A stretch of DNA of 64,000 nt from CAZCVI01 sp964502145 (lineage in GTDB: Bacteria > Acidobacteriota > Aminicenantia > UBA2199): assembly GCA_964502145.1 (NCBI GenBank), contig CAZCVI010000008.1, positions 114,815 to 178,814 of the forward strand, in the 5' to 3' direction. The stretch's first letter is position 1. Each line of letters opens with the position of its first letter. The notes under the pieces are model-generated. The model ran no database searches, was not told the origin of the DNA, and worked only from the letters and a program-made list of their open reading frames with translations. The translations under genes were made by a program, and so were the position numbers. This document shows positions 1 to 11,000 of this stretch, one piece after another.

Positions 1-1
1 C

Positions 2-358
2 ACCCAATTACAAATTAAATATCCTAGCGTTTCCGTGTTCTTTAACATGCTCAATCTCGGCAGCACTCATCTGGAAGAATTAACCAACCACGACTCATAT
101 CATCTTAAAGAAAATACCCAACAAGCCAAATTTGATATCGTCTGTTATGTCACCGAATATAAAAACGCCATTGAAATATCATGCTACTACTATAAAAATC
201 GATTCAAACCCCAAACCATCGAAAAAATGATGGATTTATATGCCAATATACTAGAAACCGCGAGTACCGATCCCGCCCAAAAAATCTGGCAACTTGGAAC
301 AAGCGGACCACTAGGGAATAAAAAAACATTAAAACGAATAACCAGGAGGCAAAACTAA
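2..358 (+). CDS. NRPS, C-terminal end of a condensation domain (5' truncated by window edge)
   Basis: The reading frame is open from base 2 to the TAA at 356-358, so this is the 3' end of a gene that begins outside the window. The visible 118 residues match the last third of an NRPS condensation domain. The stretch around VFFNMLN corresponds to the 'NPLFDVxFxxxN' region, and FDIVCYVTEY followed by YKNRFKPQTIEKMM to the end of the C-lobe. After the domain there is only a short basic tail ending in TRRQN, so the protein ends in a C domain. That C domain would act in trans on the next synthetase, which starts directly with an adenylation domain (1813). The next gene begins one base after the stop. 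The N-terminal modules and their substrates cannot be seen. Confidence 0.9.
   Translation, partial: TQLQIKYPSVSVFFNMLNLGSTHLEELTNHDSYHLKENTQQAKFDIVCYVTEYKNAIEISCYYYKNRFKPQTIEKMMDLYANILETASTDPAQKIWQLGTSGPLGNKKTLKRITRRQN
344..349 (+). promoter_or_regulatory. Ribosome binding site supporting a TTG start
   Basis: A perfect AGGAGG lies 10 bases upstream of the TTG at 360-362. It overlaps the end of the preceding gene and is the reason for accepting TTG as the start. It also implies translational coupling with the upstream NRPS gene. Confidence 0.75.
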
Positions 359-359
359 A

Positions 360-1748
360 TTGAATATTGCGAATGACATCAAGGAAAGTCAGGCCAAGTT
401 ATCAGCACTGAATATCCGTTTTCTAGAATGGGTGGAAAAAAATCCCGAAGCATTAAAACGGTCCAGCTTCAGATCATTGGAGTTAAATGATAAACTCTTT
501 ACACTGCAACCATGGCCCACATTCATCAGCAAAAAAACTGTAGATATATTTAAAGAAGCCGGAGAAAAAATATTCGAACTGATTAAAACTTTTCCTGAGC
601 GCGTGTTTAACAATGATACCCAAAAAATGGGACAGTTTTTTGAAATGCCCGCAGCCGTTATTGAAATGCAACTGGATGGCATGACAGAAGAGTATTTCAA
701 AAACATTATTGGCAGGGGTGATTTTATTATCTCTACAGATGGCATAAAATGCATCGAGTACAACGTCACCGCCAATCTCGGAGGACTACAACTCCCTCTC
801 TGGGAGTCGATGTGTTTGAATAGTCCCTTGATTTCACGATTCATAAAAGAAAATAACGTGAAAGTATACAATAGAAATCTCGTCTCCCTGCTATTGGACC
901 ATGCCATATGGAAACCATTACAAGCAGCAACCACCGGAGATGAGATAAATATAGCAGTCATAGCAGAAACCTACGAAGAAAATGCAGAGGGGGAACGCTC
1001 CGTCATTTATTATCAAAATTTATTCCAACAGATTCTAAAATCAAAAAATAAATCCTTGGATGGAAATTTTTTTCTATGTGATTTTAAGAATATGCAAGTC
1101 GTCGATGATGTGGTGTTTTATAAAAACAAACAAATCCACGTGGTCATTGAAATGAACCACGGATTTGTGCATCCCAAATTAATAAATGCTTTCAAAAAAA
1201 GAAATCTAATCATTATCAACGGACCGATCACAGGCCTATTGTCAAATAAATTAGTCTTGGCACTTTTATCCGACCACCACCAAATCGACGTGTTTACCCC
1301 TGAAGAGAGGCGGATCATTGATACATACATCCCTTGGACAAGAAAAGTCAAACCAGGAAGTACAACTTATCGGGAGCAAAAAATAGAAAACCTCGAAGAA
1401 TTCCTGCTCCAAAATCGTGAACGGATGGTATTAAAACCATCCGAGGGATATGGCGGGACAGGCGTTTCCGTCGGGCCCAAATGCAGCCCCCAACAATGGC
1501 AAATTGCAGTCACCAACGCGTTGCACCAAAAAAACTGGCTGGCTCAAGAAATGGTCACCGCTTCAAACGGTTTGTACATGGTTGGCGAAGAAGGGTACGT
1601 GCCTCACGATATGGTATGGGGATTTTTTATATTCGGCAATTCCTATTCAGGCGCCTGGGTAAGAGTCATGCCCCAAGAAAACAATAAAGGAGTGGTTAAC
1701 TGCCACCAAGGCGCTACCGTCAGTATCATTTTTGAAGTGGATGAATAA
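360..1748 (+). CDS. Circularly permuted ATP-grasp family protein
   Basis: This 462-residue protein resembles the circularly permuted ATP-grasp enzymes, often auto-named glutathionylspermidine synthase-like. Supporting motifs are IEYNVTANLGG (about 131-141), INGP followed by LLSNKLVLALLSD (about 286-306), TPEERRIIDTYIPWTR (about 313-329) and the phosphate-binding KPSEGYGGTGVSVG starting at K359. ATP-grasp enzymes typically join a carboxylate, activated as acyl phosphate, to an amine. No signal peptide or membrane segment is visible, so it is probably cytoplasmic. Its position between two NRPS genes, one base after the first, suggests a role in making or attaching a building block, or in modifying the peptide. 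The substrate cannot be told from sequence. The start is TTG with AGGAGG at 344-349. The family call is fairly sure and the function is inference. Confidence 0.8.
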   Translation: MNIANDIKESQAKLSALNIRFLEWVEKNPEALKRSSFRSLELNDKLFTLQPWPTFISKKTVDIFKEAGEKIFELIKTFPERVFNNDTQKMGQFFEMPAAVIEMQLDGMTEEYFKNIIGRGDFIISTDGIKCIEYNVTANLGGLQLPLWESMCLNSPLISRFIKENNVKVYNRNLVSLLLDHAIWKPLQAATTGDEINIAVIAETYEENAEGERSVIYYQNLFQQILKSKNKSLDGNFFLCDFKNMQVVDDVVFYKNKQIHVVIEMNHGFVHPKLINAFKKRNLIIINGPITGLLSNKLVLALLSDHHQIDVFTPEERRIIDTYIPWTRKVKPGSTTYREQKIENLEEFLLQNRERMVLKPSEGYGGTGVSVGPKCSPQQWQIAVTNALHQKNWLAQEMVTASNGLYMVGEEGYVPHDMVWGFFIFGNSYSGAWVRVMPQENNKGVVNCHQGATVSIIFEVDE

Positions 1749-1812
1749 ATGAGATTTAGAATCTATAAGAATTAAAACAATACAAAATTATTCAAGGAAA
1801 GAGTAAAATACA

Positions 1813-4800
1813 ATGATAATAGAACAATTTCAAGAAACAGTAAAAAAATTTCCAGATCATATCGCCATCAACAGCGGGAATAAGATAATCAAATATAAAG
1901 ATCTAGACAATAACGCAAACCAAATTGCCAACGCCCTTATAGCAGAGAGAACCAATCAGAACAATAACAACGAAAACAACCAGGTAGGCCTATTATTGGA
2001 ACACGGATCCGATATGATCGTGGCCGTGATCGGCACATTAACTGCAAACCAAACCTATGTCCCACTGGATGTGACATACCCGGAAAACAGGCTGGCATTT
2101 ATGCTTGAGAATTCCGAGGCGCTGTTATTAATAACCAATTACGAGAATCTGTCATTGGCACAACGCCTAGTCAAACAGACTGGCTTGGATATCAAATTAT
2201 TGAACGTCGAAAAAATTTACGAAGATTATCCCAAAACCGCAGTCAAGCGAAAAGCCAACGGGGATAGCCCTGCATATATTCTTTATACTTCAGGCTCTAC
2301 CGGGCGCCCCAAAGGTGTCGTTCAAAATCACCGCAACGTGTTGTATTACGTCAGGAATTGGATTGAACGTTTTACTATCACCGATGTAGATCGTATGACA
2401 CTATTTTCCGCCTTCAGTCACGATGGAGCAGCCCAGGATATTTTTGCCGCATTATTAAGCGGAGCCTGCCTCTACCCCTATAATATTAAAGCCGCTAAAA
2501 ATACCTATGAGCTTTATACCCTCTTAATGAAAGAAGAGATATCTATCTGGCATTCCGTGCCCTCACTATTCCGTTTTTTTACTAACACACTCACCGTAAA
2601 AGACTATTTCTCAAAAATCCGCTGGGTATTATTGGGTGGCGAGCCCCTGCGTGCCCACGATCTCGAATTGTTTAAAAATTATTTTCCCCAAGCCACACTA
2701 GCCAATGTGTATGGTCAGACAGAATCATCCGTTACCGCTATTTGTAAAATTTCCCGTGACAATACTTTTGATGACGTCTCCATTGGAGAAGCACTGGATC
2801 ACACCCAGATCCTTTTGATAGGCGAAAATGGAGAATTAATAGAATCCATGGGGGTCGGCGAAATCGTGGTCTCATGCCAACATATAGCTCTGGGATATTG
2901 GAAAAATGAAGAAATCACGAACAACGTATTCACTGATGATGAAGATTTGGGCAGACTCTATTGGACTGGCGACCTGGGACGGTTAACTGCTGAAGAGACA
3001 ATCGTTATGATGGGCCGAAAAGACTTCCAGGTAAAAATCAGGGGGTTCCGCGTGGAAACAGGTGAAATCGAAAGCCAACTGATGCGCCATAAAGCCGTTC
3101 AAGAGGCAGTCGTCACCATAAAAGAAGACGACAAGGAAGAACACTTTTTGTGCGCCTATATCGTGACCAATGACACTGTCTCAGCCCCGGCATTAAGAGA
3201 ATTTTTGTCCAGAGAATTGCCGGAATACATGATACCCCGCCATTTTATCGCACTGGAACATATGCCCACAACACCCACCGGAAAAATCGACAGGAATCAA
3301 CTGCCCGAACCAGGAAACGAGATGATTGCCCAATTGGAGTACGAACCCCCTTCCAATGAAATTGAAAGAAAACTGGTGGCCATATGGCAAGAACTACTGC
3401 AAAAAGAGAAAATTAGCATCAGTGATAATATTATCGAAATGGGCGGCCATTCTTTACTGGTTATATCCTTCATCTCAAGAGCGTTTCAAGAGTTAAAGGT
3501 GGACCTACAATTAAAAGAAGTATTTGATAATCCCACCGTTAAAGAGCTCGCCCGATTGATCGCAAAGTCTACCACCACCTTATACTCCACAATCGAAACC
3601 GCTGAAGAAAAATGTTATTATCCTGCAACACCAGATCAATTTAGAATTTTTGCATTATGCCAGATGGAGAACGTGGGTGTCACCTACAATATTACAGGGA
3701 TTTCGCTAATCGAGGGAGTTTTAGATTTTAAACGCTTCGAAGAAGCCTTTCAGACATTATTACAAAGGCACGAGGTGTTACGTACCTCTTTTCAAATAAT
3801 AGGCAATGAATTGGTTCAGAAAATTCACCCGGATATTGATTTTATTATTCCATTCATTCATAATAGATGGAACAGCTATCCCAATCAAAAGGATATCCAG
3901 GAAATCGTTAAAAATTTTATCCTGCCATTCGATCTAAGCAATGCCCCCCTATTTCGTAGTCACCTGGAAAAATTGGCAGAAAATCAATATTTATTCTTAT
4001 TGGATGTTCACCATATTATATCCGATGGCTTATCCCAAGATATCTTGATAAATGAGTTTTCTCACCTATATTTGGGGGAGGAATTACCTCCCTTGCAATT
4101 TAGGTATCGAGATTATTCCGAATGGCTGTTTAATAGGATTTATCCTCAACAACTAAAAAAAATGGAGACGTACTGGTTAGACGTGTTCAAAGACGAAATT
4201 CCTGTTCTAAAACTTCCCTATAATTATCCCCGCCCCGAAGCGCAAAGCTATGAAGGAGATATTGTAATCTTTCAACTGGATAAAGTGACCAAGCTCCGCT
4301 TAAATCAATCGGTAAAAGAGACAGACACGACACTATACATGATATTCCTTGCCATTTACAATGTCCTATTACACAAATATTCCGGGCAAGAAGATATCGT
4401 GGTGGGGGCAATTCATGCTGGTAGAAATCAGGTGGAATTCGAAAATATCGTCGGATTTTTTGTTAAGACCCTTGCTTTAAGAAATTACCCCGCCGCAAAT
4501 AAAACGTTTACATCATTTTTAGCGGAAATAAAACAGTGTGTCCTAAATGGCCTTGAAAACCAATTGTATCCCTTCGACCTGCTGGTGGAAAAATTGAATG
4601 CCAATAAAAATAAAAATCAACCCACTCCGTTTAATACATCATTTGTGTTGCAGAATACCGATACCATCGCCCCAGAAAAAACCAAGGGAAATATCGAACT
4701 TAAAATGCTCCCCCAGATGAAAACCGAAAACAGAACAGTGATGTTCGATTTGCAGTTCGAAGTATTTGAGAACCAAAATGGCATCACATGTAGTTTCGAT

Positions 4801-4971
4801 TATAGTACCAAATTATTCAAAAGAGAAACCATCGAGTTAATGTCAAGGCGATTTGTTGTGTTGATAAATACTATTCTAAACAACATGGACACTAAAATCC
4901 AAGATCTCGATTATTCGATTGAGATTGAGAAAAAAATTGCCATGGTGCAGGATGTAGAATTTGATCTATAG
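1813..4971 (+). CDS. NRPS, A-T-C (single module plus a trans-acting C domain)
   Basis: 1,052 residues. The adenylation domain (about 1-510) has the core YTSGSTGRPKG at about 158. The thiolation domain follows (about 525-590), with phosphopantetheine serine S547 in GGHSL. A complete condensation domain (about 600-1035) has HHIISDG at H733/H734. The A domain is unusual. Motif A4 reads HDGAAQDIF (D204) and motif A5 reads YGQTE instead of YGPTE (about 300). The ten specificity positions read roughly D-G-Q-H-L-G-V-V-T-K, which I cannot assign. With no C domain before the A domain, the growing chain must come from the C domain ending the gene at 2-358. The C-terminal C domain in turn serves the Ser module of the next protein. 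The protein ends in VEFDL. Its start is an ATG preceded by AAGGAAAGAG, 64 bases after the ATP-grasp gene. Confidence 0.92.
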   Translation: MIIEQFQETVKKFPDHIAINSGNKIIKYKDLDNNANQIANALIAERTNQNNNNENNQVGLLLEHGSDMIVAVIGTLTANQTYVPLDVTYPENRLAFMLENSEALLLITNYENLSLAQRLVKQTGLDIKLLNVEKIYEDYPKTAVKRKANGDSPAYILYTSGSTGRPKGVVQNHRNVLYYVRNWIERFTITDVDRMTLFSAFSHDGAAQDIFAALLSGACLYPYNIKAAKNTYELYTLLMKEEISIWHSVPSLFRFFTNTLTVKDYFSKIRWVLLGGEPLRAHDLELFKNYFPQATLANVYGQTESSVTAICKISRDNTFDDVSIGEALDHTQILLIGENGELIESMGVGEIVVSCQHIALGYWKNEEITNNVFTDDEDLGRLYWTGDLGRLTAEETIVMMGRKDFQVKIRGFRVETGEIESQLMRHKAVQEAVVTIKEDDKEEHFLCAYIVTNDTVSAPALREFLSRELPEYMIPRHFIALEHMPTTPTGKIDRNQLPEPGNEMIAQLEYEPPSNEIERKLVAIWQELLQKEKISISDNIIEMGGHSLLVISFISRAFQELKVDLQLKEVFDNPTVKELARLIAKSTTTLYSTIETAEEKCYYPATPDQFRIFALCQMENVGVTYNITGISLIEGVLDFKRFEEAFQTLLQRHEVLRTSFQIIGNELVQKIHPDIDFIIPFIHNRWNSYPNQKDIQEIVKNFILPFDLSNAPLFRSHLEKLAENQYLFLLDVHHIISDGLSQDILINEFSHLYLGEELPPLQFRYRDYSEWLFNRIYPQQLKKMETYWLDVFKDEIPVLKLPYNYPRPEAQSYEGDIVIFQLDKVTKLRLNQSVKETDTTLYMIFLAIYNVLLHKYSGQEDIVVGAIHAGRNQVEFENIVGFFVKTLALRNYPAANKTFTSFLAEIKQCVLNGLENQLYPFDLLVEKLNANKNKNQPTPFNTSFVLQNTDTIAPEKTKGNIELKMLPQMKTENRTVMFDLQFEVFENQNGITCSFDYSTKLFKRETIELMSRRFVVLINTILNNMDTKIQDLDYSIEIEKKIAMVQDVEFDL

Positions 4972-5037
4972 CGATATTCACCTAAAAACACAACTGAACT
5001 ATCAAATTGAATTACCTTCTAACCTGGAGATAAGGAA

Positions 5038-8000
5038 ATGACAGATACAATGCAAAAAACAATAATTGAAGAATATTGGCTCAAGAAGTTATCGGGGGAG
5101 TTGCCAAAAATATCGCTGCCCCTGGTTCAGCCGATGAAGACAAAAGAAGCGGGTGTCAACTACTTTATATCCAACAGAATAGATATCCCGGAGTTAATCT
5201 CGTCCAACCTATTAAAAACTGCCAAAAATTCGCAGATCGCTCTGTTCATACTGGCGCTGAGTGGGTTGACCATCGCCCTGCAAAGATATACAGGAGTTGA
5301 AGATTTGGTAGTAGGAACTATATCACCTGCAGAAAAAGAAACTCCAAGTATTTTGTTTTTCCGGAGCCATATTCATAGTAAGATAACCGTGAAAGAGTTT
5401 ATTCTGCAAACACGTGATGAAGTGCAGAAATCCATTAACTATTGCCCAGATTCCACGGTTGATTTCATCACGTCCTTAAGCACAAAAAACGAGAAAAATC
5501 TCCCGGATATCTTCAACGTGGCATTCATATATGAGCCCTTTCAAAGAAAACACTCTGATCTTGACCGGTTTGACTTTCTATTTATTTTATTCCACGAAAA
5601 TGGCCATTTGAAGCTGGAAGTTCAATACCAACTGGACGCTTCGTCCCATCAATTGATGATCCAGTTTTGTCGCAGCCTGCTAATTGTATTTGAGAATATT
5701 ACCATCTTTGCGAATCAAGAGATTTTCCGGTTAGATTTAATTACTCCTGAAGAAAAAAATCAGTTAATGTATCAGTTTAACGATACAAAATGTGATTTCC
5801 CGGAGATGAAACCAATCCATCGTTTATTTGAAGAACAGGTGGAACGAACTCCGGAAAATATCGGGTTGGTTAGTTCTGAGGATGGGAGCACATTGACCTA
5901 TCAGGAGTTAAATCAGCAGTCCAATCAATTGGCTCGTCAACTCCGAACCAAGGGCGTTGGCAGGGATCACATCATTGGAGTAATGATAGAACGTTCCATC
6001 GAAATGATTGTTGGAATATTTGGAATATTAAAAGTCGAAGGTGCATATCTACCGATTTCCCCCCAATACCCTCTTCAAAGGGTTGAATATATTTTACGCG
6101 ATAGTGGGACGAAAATACTGCTATCTTCAGAACAATTCTGTCCTCCCGCAACCATATTTAATGGAGAAATCGTCGATTTAAGTGATAATACTTTATTCCA
6201 AGGTGAACAATCCAATCTCCTGGAAACATGCTCACTTCATGATAGCTTGGCATATATGATATATACTTCAGGATCAACCGGACACCCCAAAGGATCCATG
6301 ATTGAGCATCGATCTGTTGTCAATCGCATAAATTGGATGCAAAAAAATTACCCTATATCCCAGCAGGACTGCATACTTCAAAAAACTCCATCTATTTTTG
6401 ATGTTTCAGTCTGGGAATTATTCTGGTGGTCAATGCAAGGAGCCACCCTCTGCCTCCTCGGAGCTGGAGAAGAAAAAAATCCTGAATCCATTGCCAACGC
6501 TATAAAAAACAGCCGGGTAACAACTATTCATTTTGTACCTTCTATGCTAAATAACTTTATCAGCTATATTGAGGATTACCCCGAACAATTAAAACAAATT
6601 GTTGGTTTAATACAGGTCTTCGCAAGTGGGGAGGCACTACATCCGTCCACGGTAAAAAAATTCTATAAATTGTTTCCAGAAAACAGCAGCCCCAAATTAA
6701 TTAATTTATATGGCCCTACTGAAGCTACCGTGGATGTTTCTTATTTCAATTGCTCGCCAAAACAGGGGGATCAAGAAACCATACCTATAGGCAAACCCAT
6801 AGACAATATCGCTCTATATATAATCAATGAAAACTACCGCTTACAACCTATAGGGGTGATCGGTGAGTTATGCATCGCTGGGGTTGGCCTGGCCCGGGGT
6901 TATTTGAATAAACCAGAATTGACCGCAGAAAAATTTGTTGATTTAAGCCGTGTACCCGACCAACCCCTTCCCCATTCTTTCATCTACAAAACCGGTGACC
7001 TAGCTCGGTGGCTACCAGACGGAGATATCCAATTTCTTGGAAGAATCGACCATCAAGTAAAGATTAGAGGATATCGGATTGAGTTGGGAGAGATCGAAAA
7101 CCGTTTATTGACTCACCCAGATATTAAAGACGCAGTAGTAATCGCTGTTGAAGAGAAAAATGAAGTCAGTCAAAAATATTTGTGTTCCTATATTGTCTTG
7201 CACAAACCATTAACAGCATTGGAACTAAATACCTATCTTTCAAAGGAATTGCCAGACTATATGATCCCCACCTATTTTGTACCCATAAACAAGATCCCCC
7301 TGACTCCCAACGGAAAGTTGGACCGCAAAGCACTTCCTGAACCCGGAGTAACTGCAGACGTCCCGTATTCCCCTCCCCGGGATTACGTGGAAGAAACACT
7401 GGTGGGTATCTGGTCTTCAGTATTGGGGGTCGAGAAAAATAGCATCGGTGTTGATCACAATTTCTTCCTAATGGGAGGCCATTCGTTAAAGGCCACGATT
7501 GTGACTTCACAGATACACAGGGAATTGGAAGTAAAGATACCCCTCTCGGATTTTTTTAAACTTTCTACCATCAGGGGCTTGTCCTCCCTCATCAAACAAG
7601 CTCAACGTGACCACTATATTCCACTTACCACCGTGGAGAAAAAAGAGTTTTATCCCTTATCTCCCGCCCAAAAAAGATTGTACTTACTTCAAAATTTTGA
7701 ATTGAAAAGTACAGTTTATAATATATCGTGGACCTTTCCGCTTTCTGAAGATATCGACAGTATCCGATTAAAACAAACATTGGCGCAACTGGTGGCAAGA
7801 CATGAGAGTTTAAGAACTTCATTTCATATGATGCACAACCATCCGGTTCAAAAAATTCACGATCAAGTGACAATCGAATTGGAGCGTTGCACCTATCTTG
7901 ATTTCATTCGTCCATTCGTTCTGTCCGAGGCCCCTCTATTACGTGTAGGAATCGAAGAAAATACGGGCCATTGTAATCGACTGTTGATTGATATGCATCA

Positions 8001-11000
8001 CATTATCAGCGATGGTGTATCTCAAACCCTTTTAAATACCGAATTCTTAGCACTGTATTCCGGAACAGAGTTACCCTCATTAAAATTGCAATATAAAGAC
8101 TATGCACAATGGCTGAATACACCTGAGCAAAAAGAGGCAATCAAGAGGCAAGAGACCTATTGGGTAGATCAGTTTGCACGTCACGATCAGGTACCGGTGC
8201 TTCAACTACCCACTGATTATCCACGACCAATCATGCAAAGCTTTGAGGGGGCCACTGTAAAATTCGTATTGGAGGAAAAAGATACCCGGTTATTAAAGAC
8301 AATTTCAACAGAAAAAAAGACCACGGTTTTCATGACCCTTCTTTCACTATGTTCCATTTTATTGGCCAAATTAAGCAGCCAAGAAGATATTATAATAGGG
8401 ACGCCTATAGCTAACCGACGGCATATAGACCTTGAAAATATCATCGGAATGTTTGTCAATACTCTACCAATTCGAAGTTTCCCGGTTGGAGAAAAGACAT
8501 TCATTGAATTCTTACAAGAAGTCAAAGACATATCACTGGGAGTCTATGAAAACCAGGAGTACCCTTTCGAAGAATTGGTGGAAAAAATTTCACCGCTCCG
8601 GGATATCACTCGAAATCCTATTTTCGTAACCGTTTTCACCCTATTGGAACAGACCGAACATACCGACAATATCCCAAACAACCAAAACAAAACTTCCTTT
8701 TCTCCGCAACATACCCCTGGAATTGCAAAATTTGACCTGACATTCACCGCTGTCGATATGGACGAGGAATTTCTTTTTTATATAGAATACTGTACCAAAT
8801 TATTCAAGCCGGAAACTATCGAGAGATTCATCACCTATTTTAAAAATACAGTCTCGGCTATTACTGCCGATATCAATATCAGAATTTCGGAAATCGATTT
8901 TTTACCAAAATATGAACGAGAACAACTCCTCTATGGGTTTAACGACATCAATGCTCAATACCCTAAAGGTAAAGTCATTCATCAATTGTTCGAAGAACAG
9001 GTTGCTGCAACTCCCGATTATGTCGCAGTAACCGGATTCGGGGATGTGGGATCGATTCACCCAAAGAACGAACACGAAATATCCATTACCTACAGTCAAT
9101 TGAATGAACGGTCTAACCTCTTGGCCCTGCGGTTAATGGAAAAAGGCATTCAGCATGACTGCGTCATTGCCATTATGATGGAACGGCAGGTAGAAATGGT
9201 GGTTGGCATTATCGGCATCTTAAAAACAGGTGCCGCTTATTTACCCATCGTTCCCGACTACCCAGCGGAACGAATCCAATACATGCTGGCTGACAGTGGA
9301 GCTAAATTACTGGTAACCACCAGTACATTGGCCCGGGAGGCCGTAGCATTAAAACAATGGAAGGGAGAAAAATTAATCATAGACGATTACCGGAATGGAT
9401 GGGACCAAAACTCCTCGGCTTTATTCAACCAGTTTGAAAGCTCCCCCACCAATCCAGCCTATATTATATACACATCCGGTACCACTGGAAAACCTAAAGG
9501 ATCCTTGATTGAGCACCTTCAGGTGGTACGACTAATGTTTAATAACCTCTTCCAATTTGATTTTGACGATTGTGACCGTTGGACGCTATTTCATTCCTTC
9601 TGTTTCGATTTCTCCGTATGGGAAATGTACGGTCCACTATTGAGGGGAGGCGTGATGGTACTAGTGCCGGGGATGACAGCACAAGACCCGCAACGTTTTT
9701 TGCAGTTACTTGAAACCCGGCAAATCACCATACTGAACCAGACACCCGCCGCGTTTTACAACCTTACAAAGGAAGTGTTAAAAACCTTCCGTCCCCTCTT
9801 AAACTTAAAATACGTCATCTTTGGGGGAGATACATTAAAACCTTCTAAATTAAAAGAGTTCCAAGACAATTATTCCCAGACAAGGTTGATCAATATGTAC
9901 GGCATTACCGAAACCACGGTTTTTGTCACCTTCAAAGAAATCGATGAAAAAGAGTTCCATTCCGATATCAGTAACATCGGAAAACCGATGCCAACCTTAA
10001 CGGTGGATATCGTCGACCGTCACATGAATCTCCAACCCATTGGAGTACCTGGCGAATTGATAGTTGGAGGCCTTGGGGTTGCACGGGGTTATTTAAACCG
10101 CCCTGAATTGACAGCGGAAAAATTCCCTGTCAATCAGCGACTGACAAGGCATTCTGCCAGTTCAACGAACCGATTCTATAAATCAGGAGACCTGGTGAAA
10201 TGGACCCCGGAAGGAGAAATCGAATACCTAGGACGTATTGACCACCAAATAAAAATTCGGGGGTTTCGTATCGAACTGGGTGAAATCGAATTTAGGTTAT
10301 TGGCACATAAAGATATTCGTGAGATATTTGTTCTTGCCAGGGAAGAAGAGGGTGGAGAACGCTATTTATGCGCATATTACGTCGCGGTCAGGGAAATCGA
10401 TATTATGGAACTTAGGAACATCCTATCCAAACATTTGCCCGACTACATGATTCCATCATACTTCTTGAAAATTAATGCATTTCCACTAACAGCTAACGGA
10501 AAAATAGACAGGCGAGCATTGCCCCTCCCTGAAATCCGGACGGTAAGCGACTACGTAGAGCCCCGGAACGATACAGAACGAAAACTTGCGGAAATATGGC
10601 AAGAAGTGCTAGGGCGAGGCCTTAGTCAAAAGAAGGGAGAGGGATCTCCCATTAAACCAGGTATCGGTATTAGAGACAACTTTTTCGATCTAGGCGGCGA
10701 TTCCTTAAAATCAATTGTATTGGTCCATCAAATCCGGGACGCACTGGATATTGAAATGACATTGCTTGACTTCTTCTCTAACCCCACCATTGAAAAACTG
10801 TCAGAACATCTCAAATCTAGATTGAACAGCGCCCCTCCTTCGCAACAATCTGAATCTAATATTAAAACAAAATATACCAACAGTGCCGGAGATTCGGACG
10901 ATATCTATAAACCGTTCCCCTTGACTCACTTGCAAGAGGCATATCTTATGGGGAGGAGTGAGCAATTTGATATGGGTGGAATTTCCACTCATCTTTTTAT

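Noticed and set aside
360..1748. Naming the ATP-grasp protein glutathionylspermidine synthase
   Set aside because: Only the ATP-grasp fold motifs are recognisable and the amidase half of the true bifunctional enzyme is absent. The genomic context is secondary metabolism.
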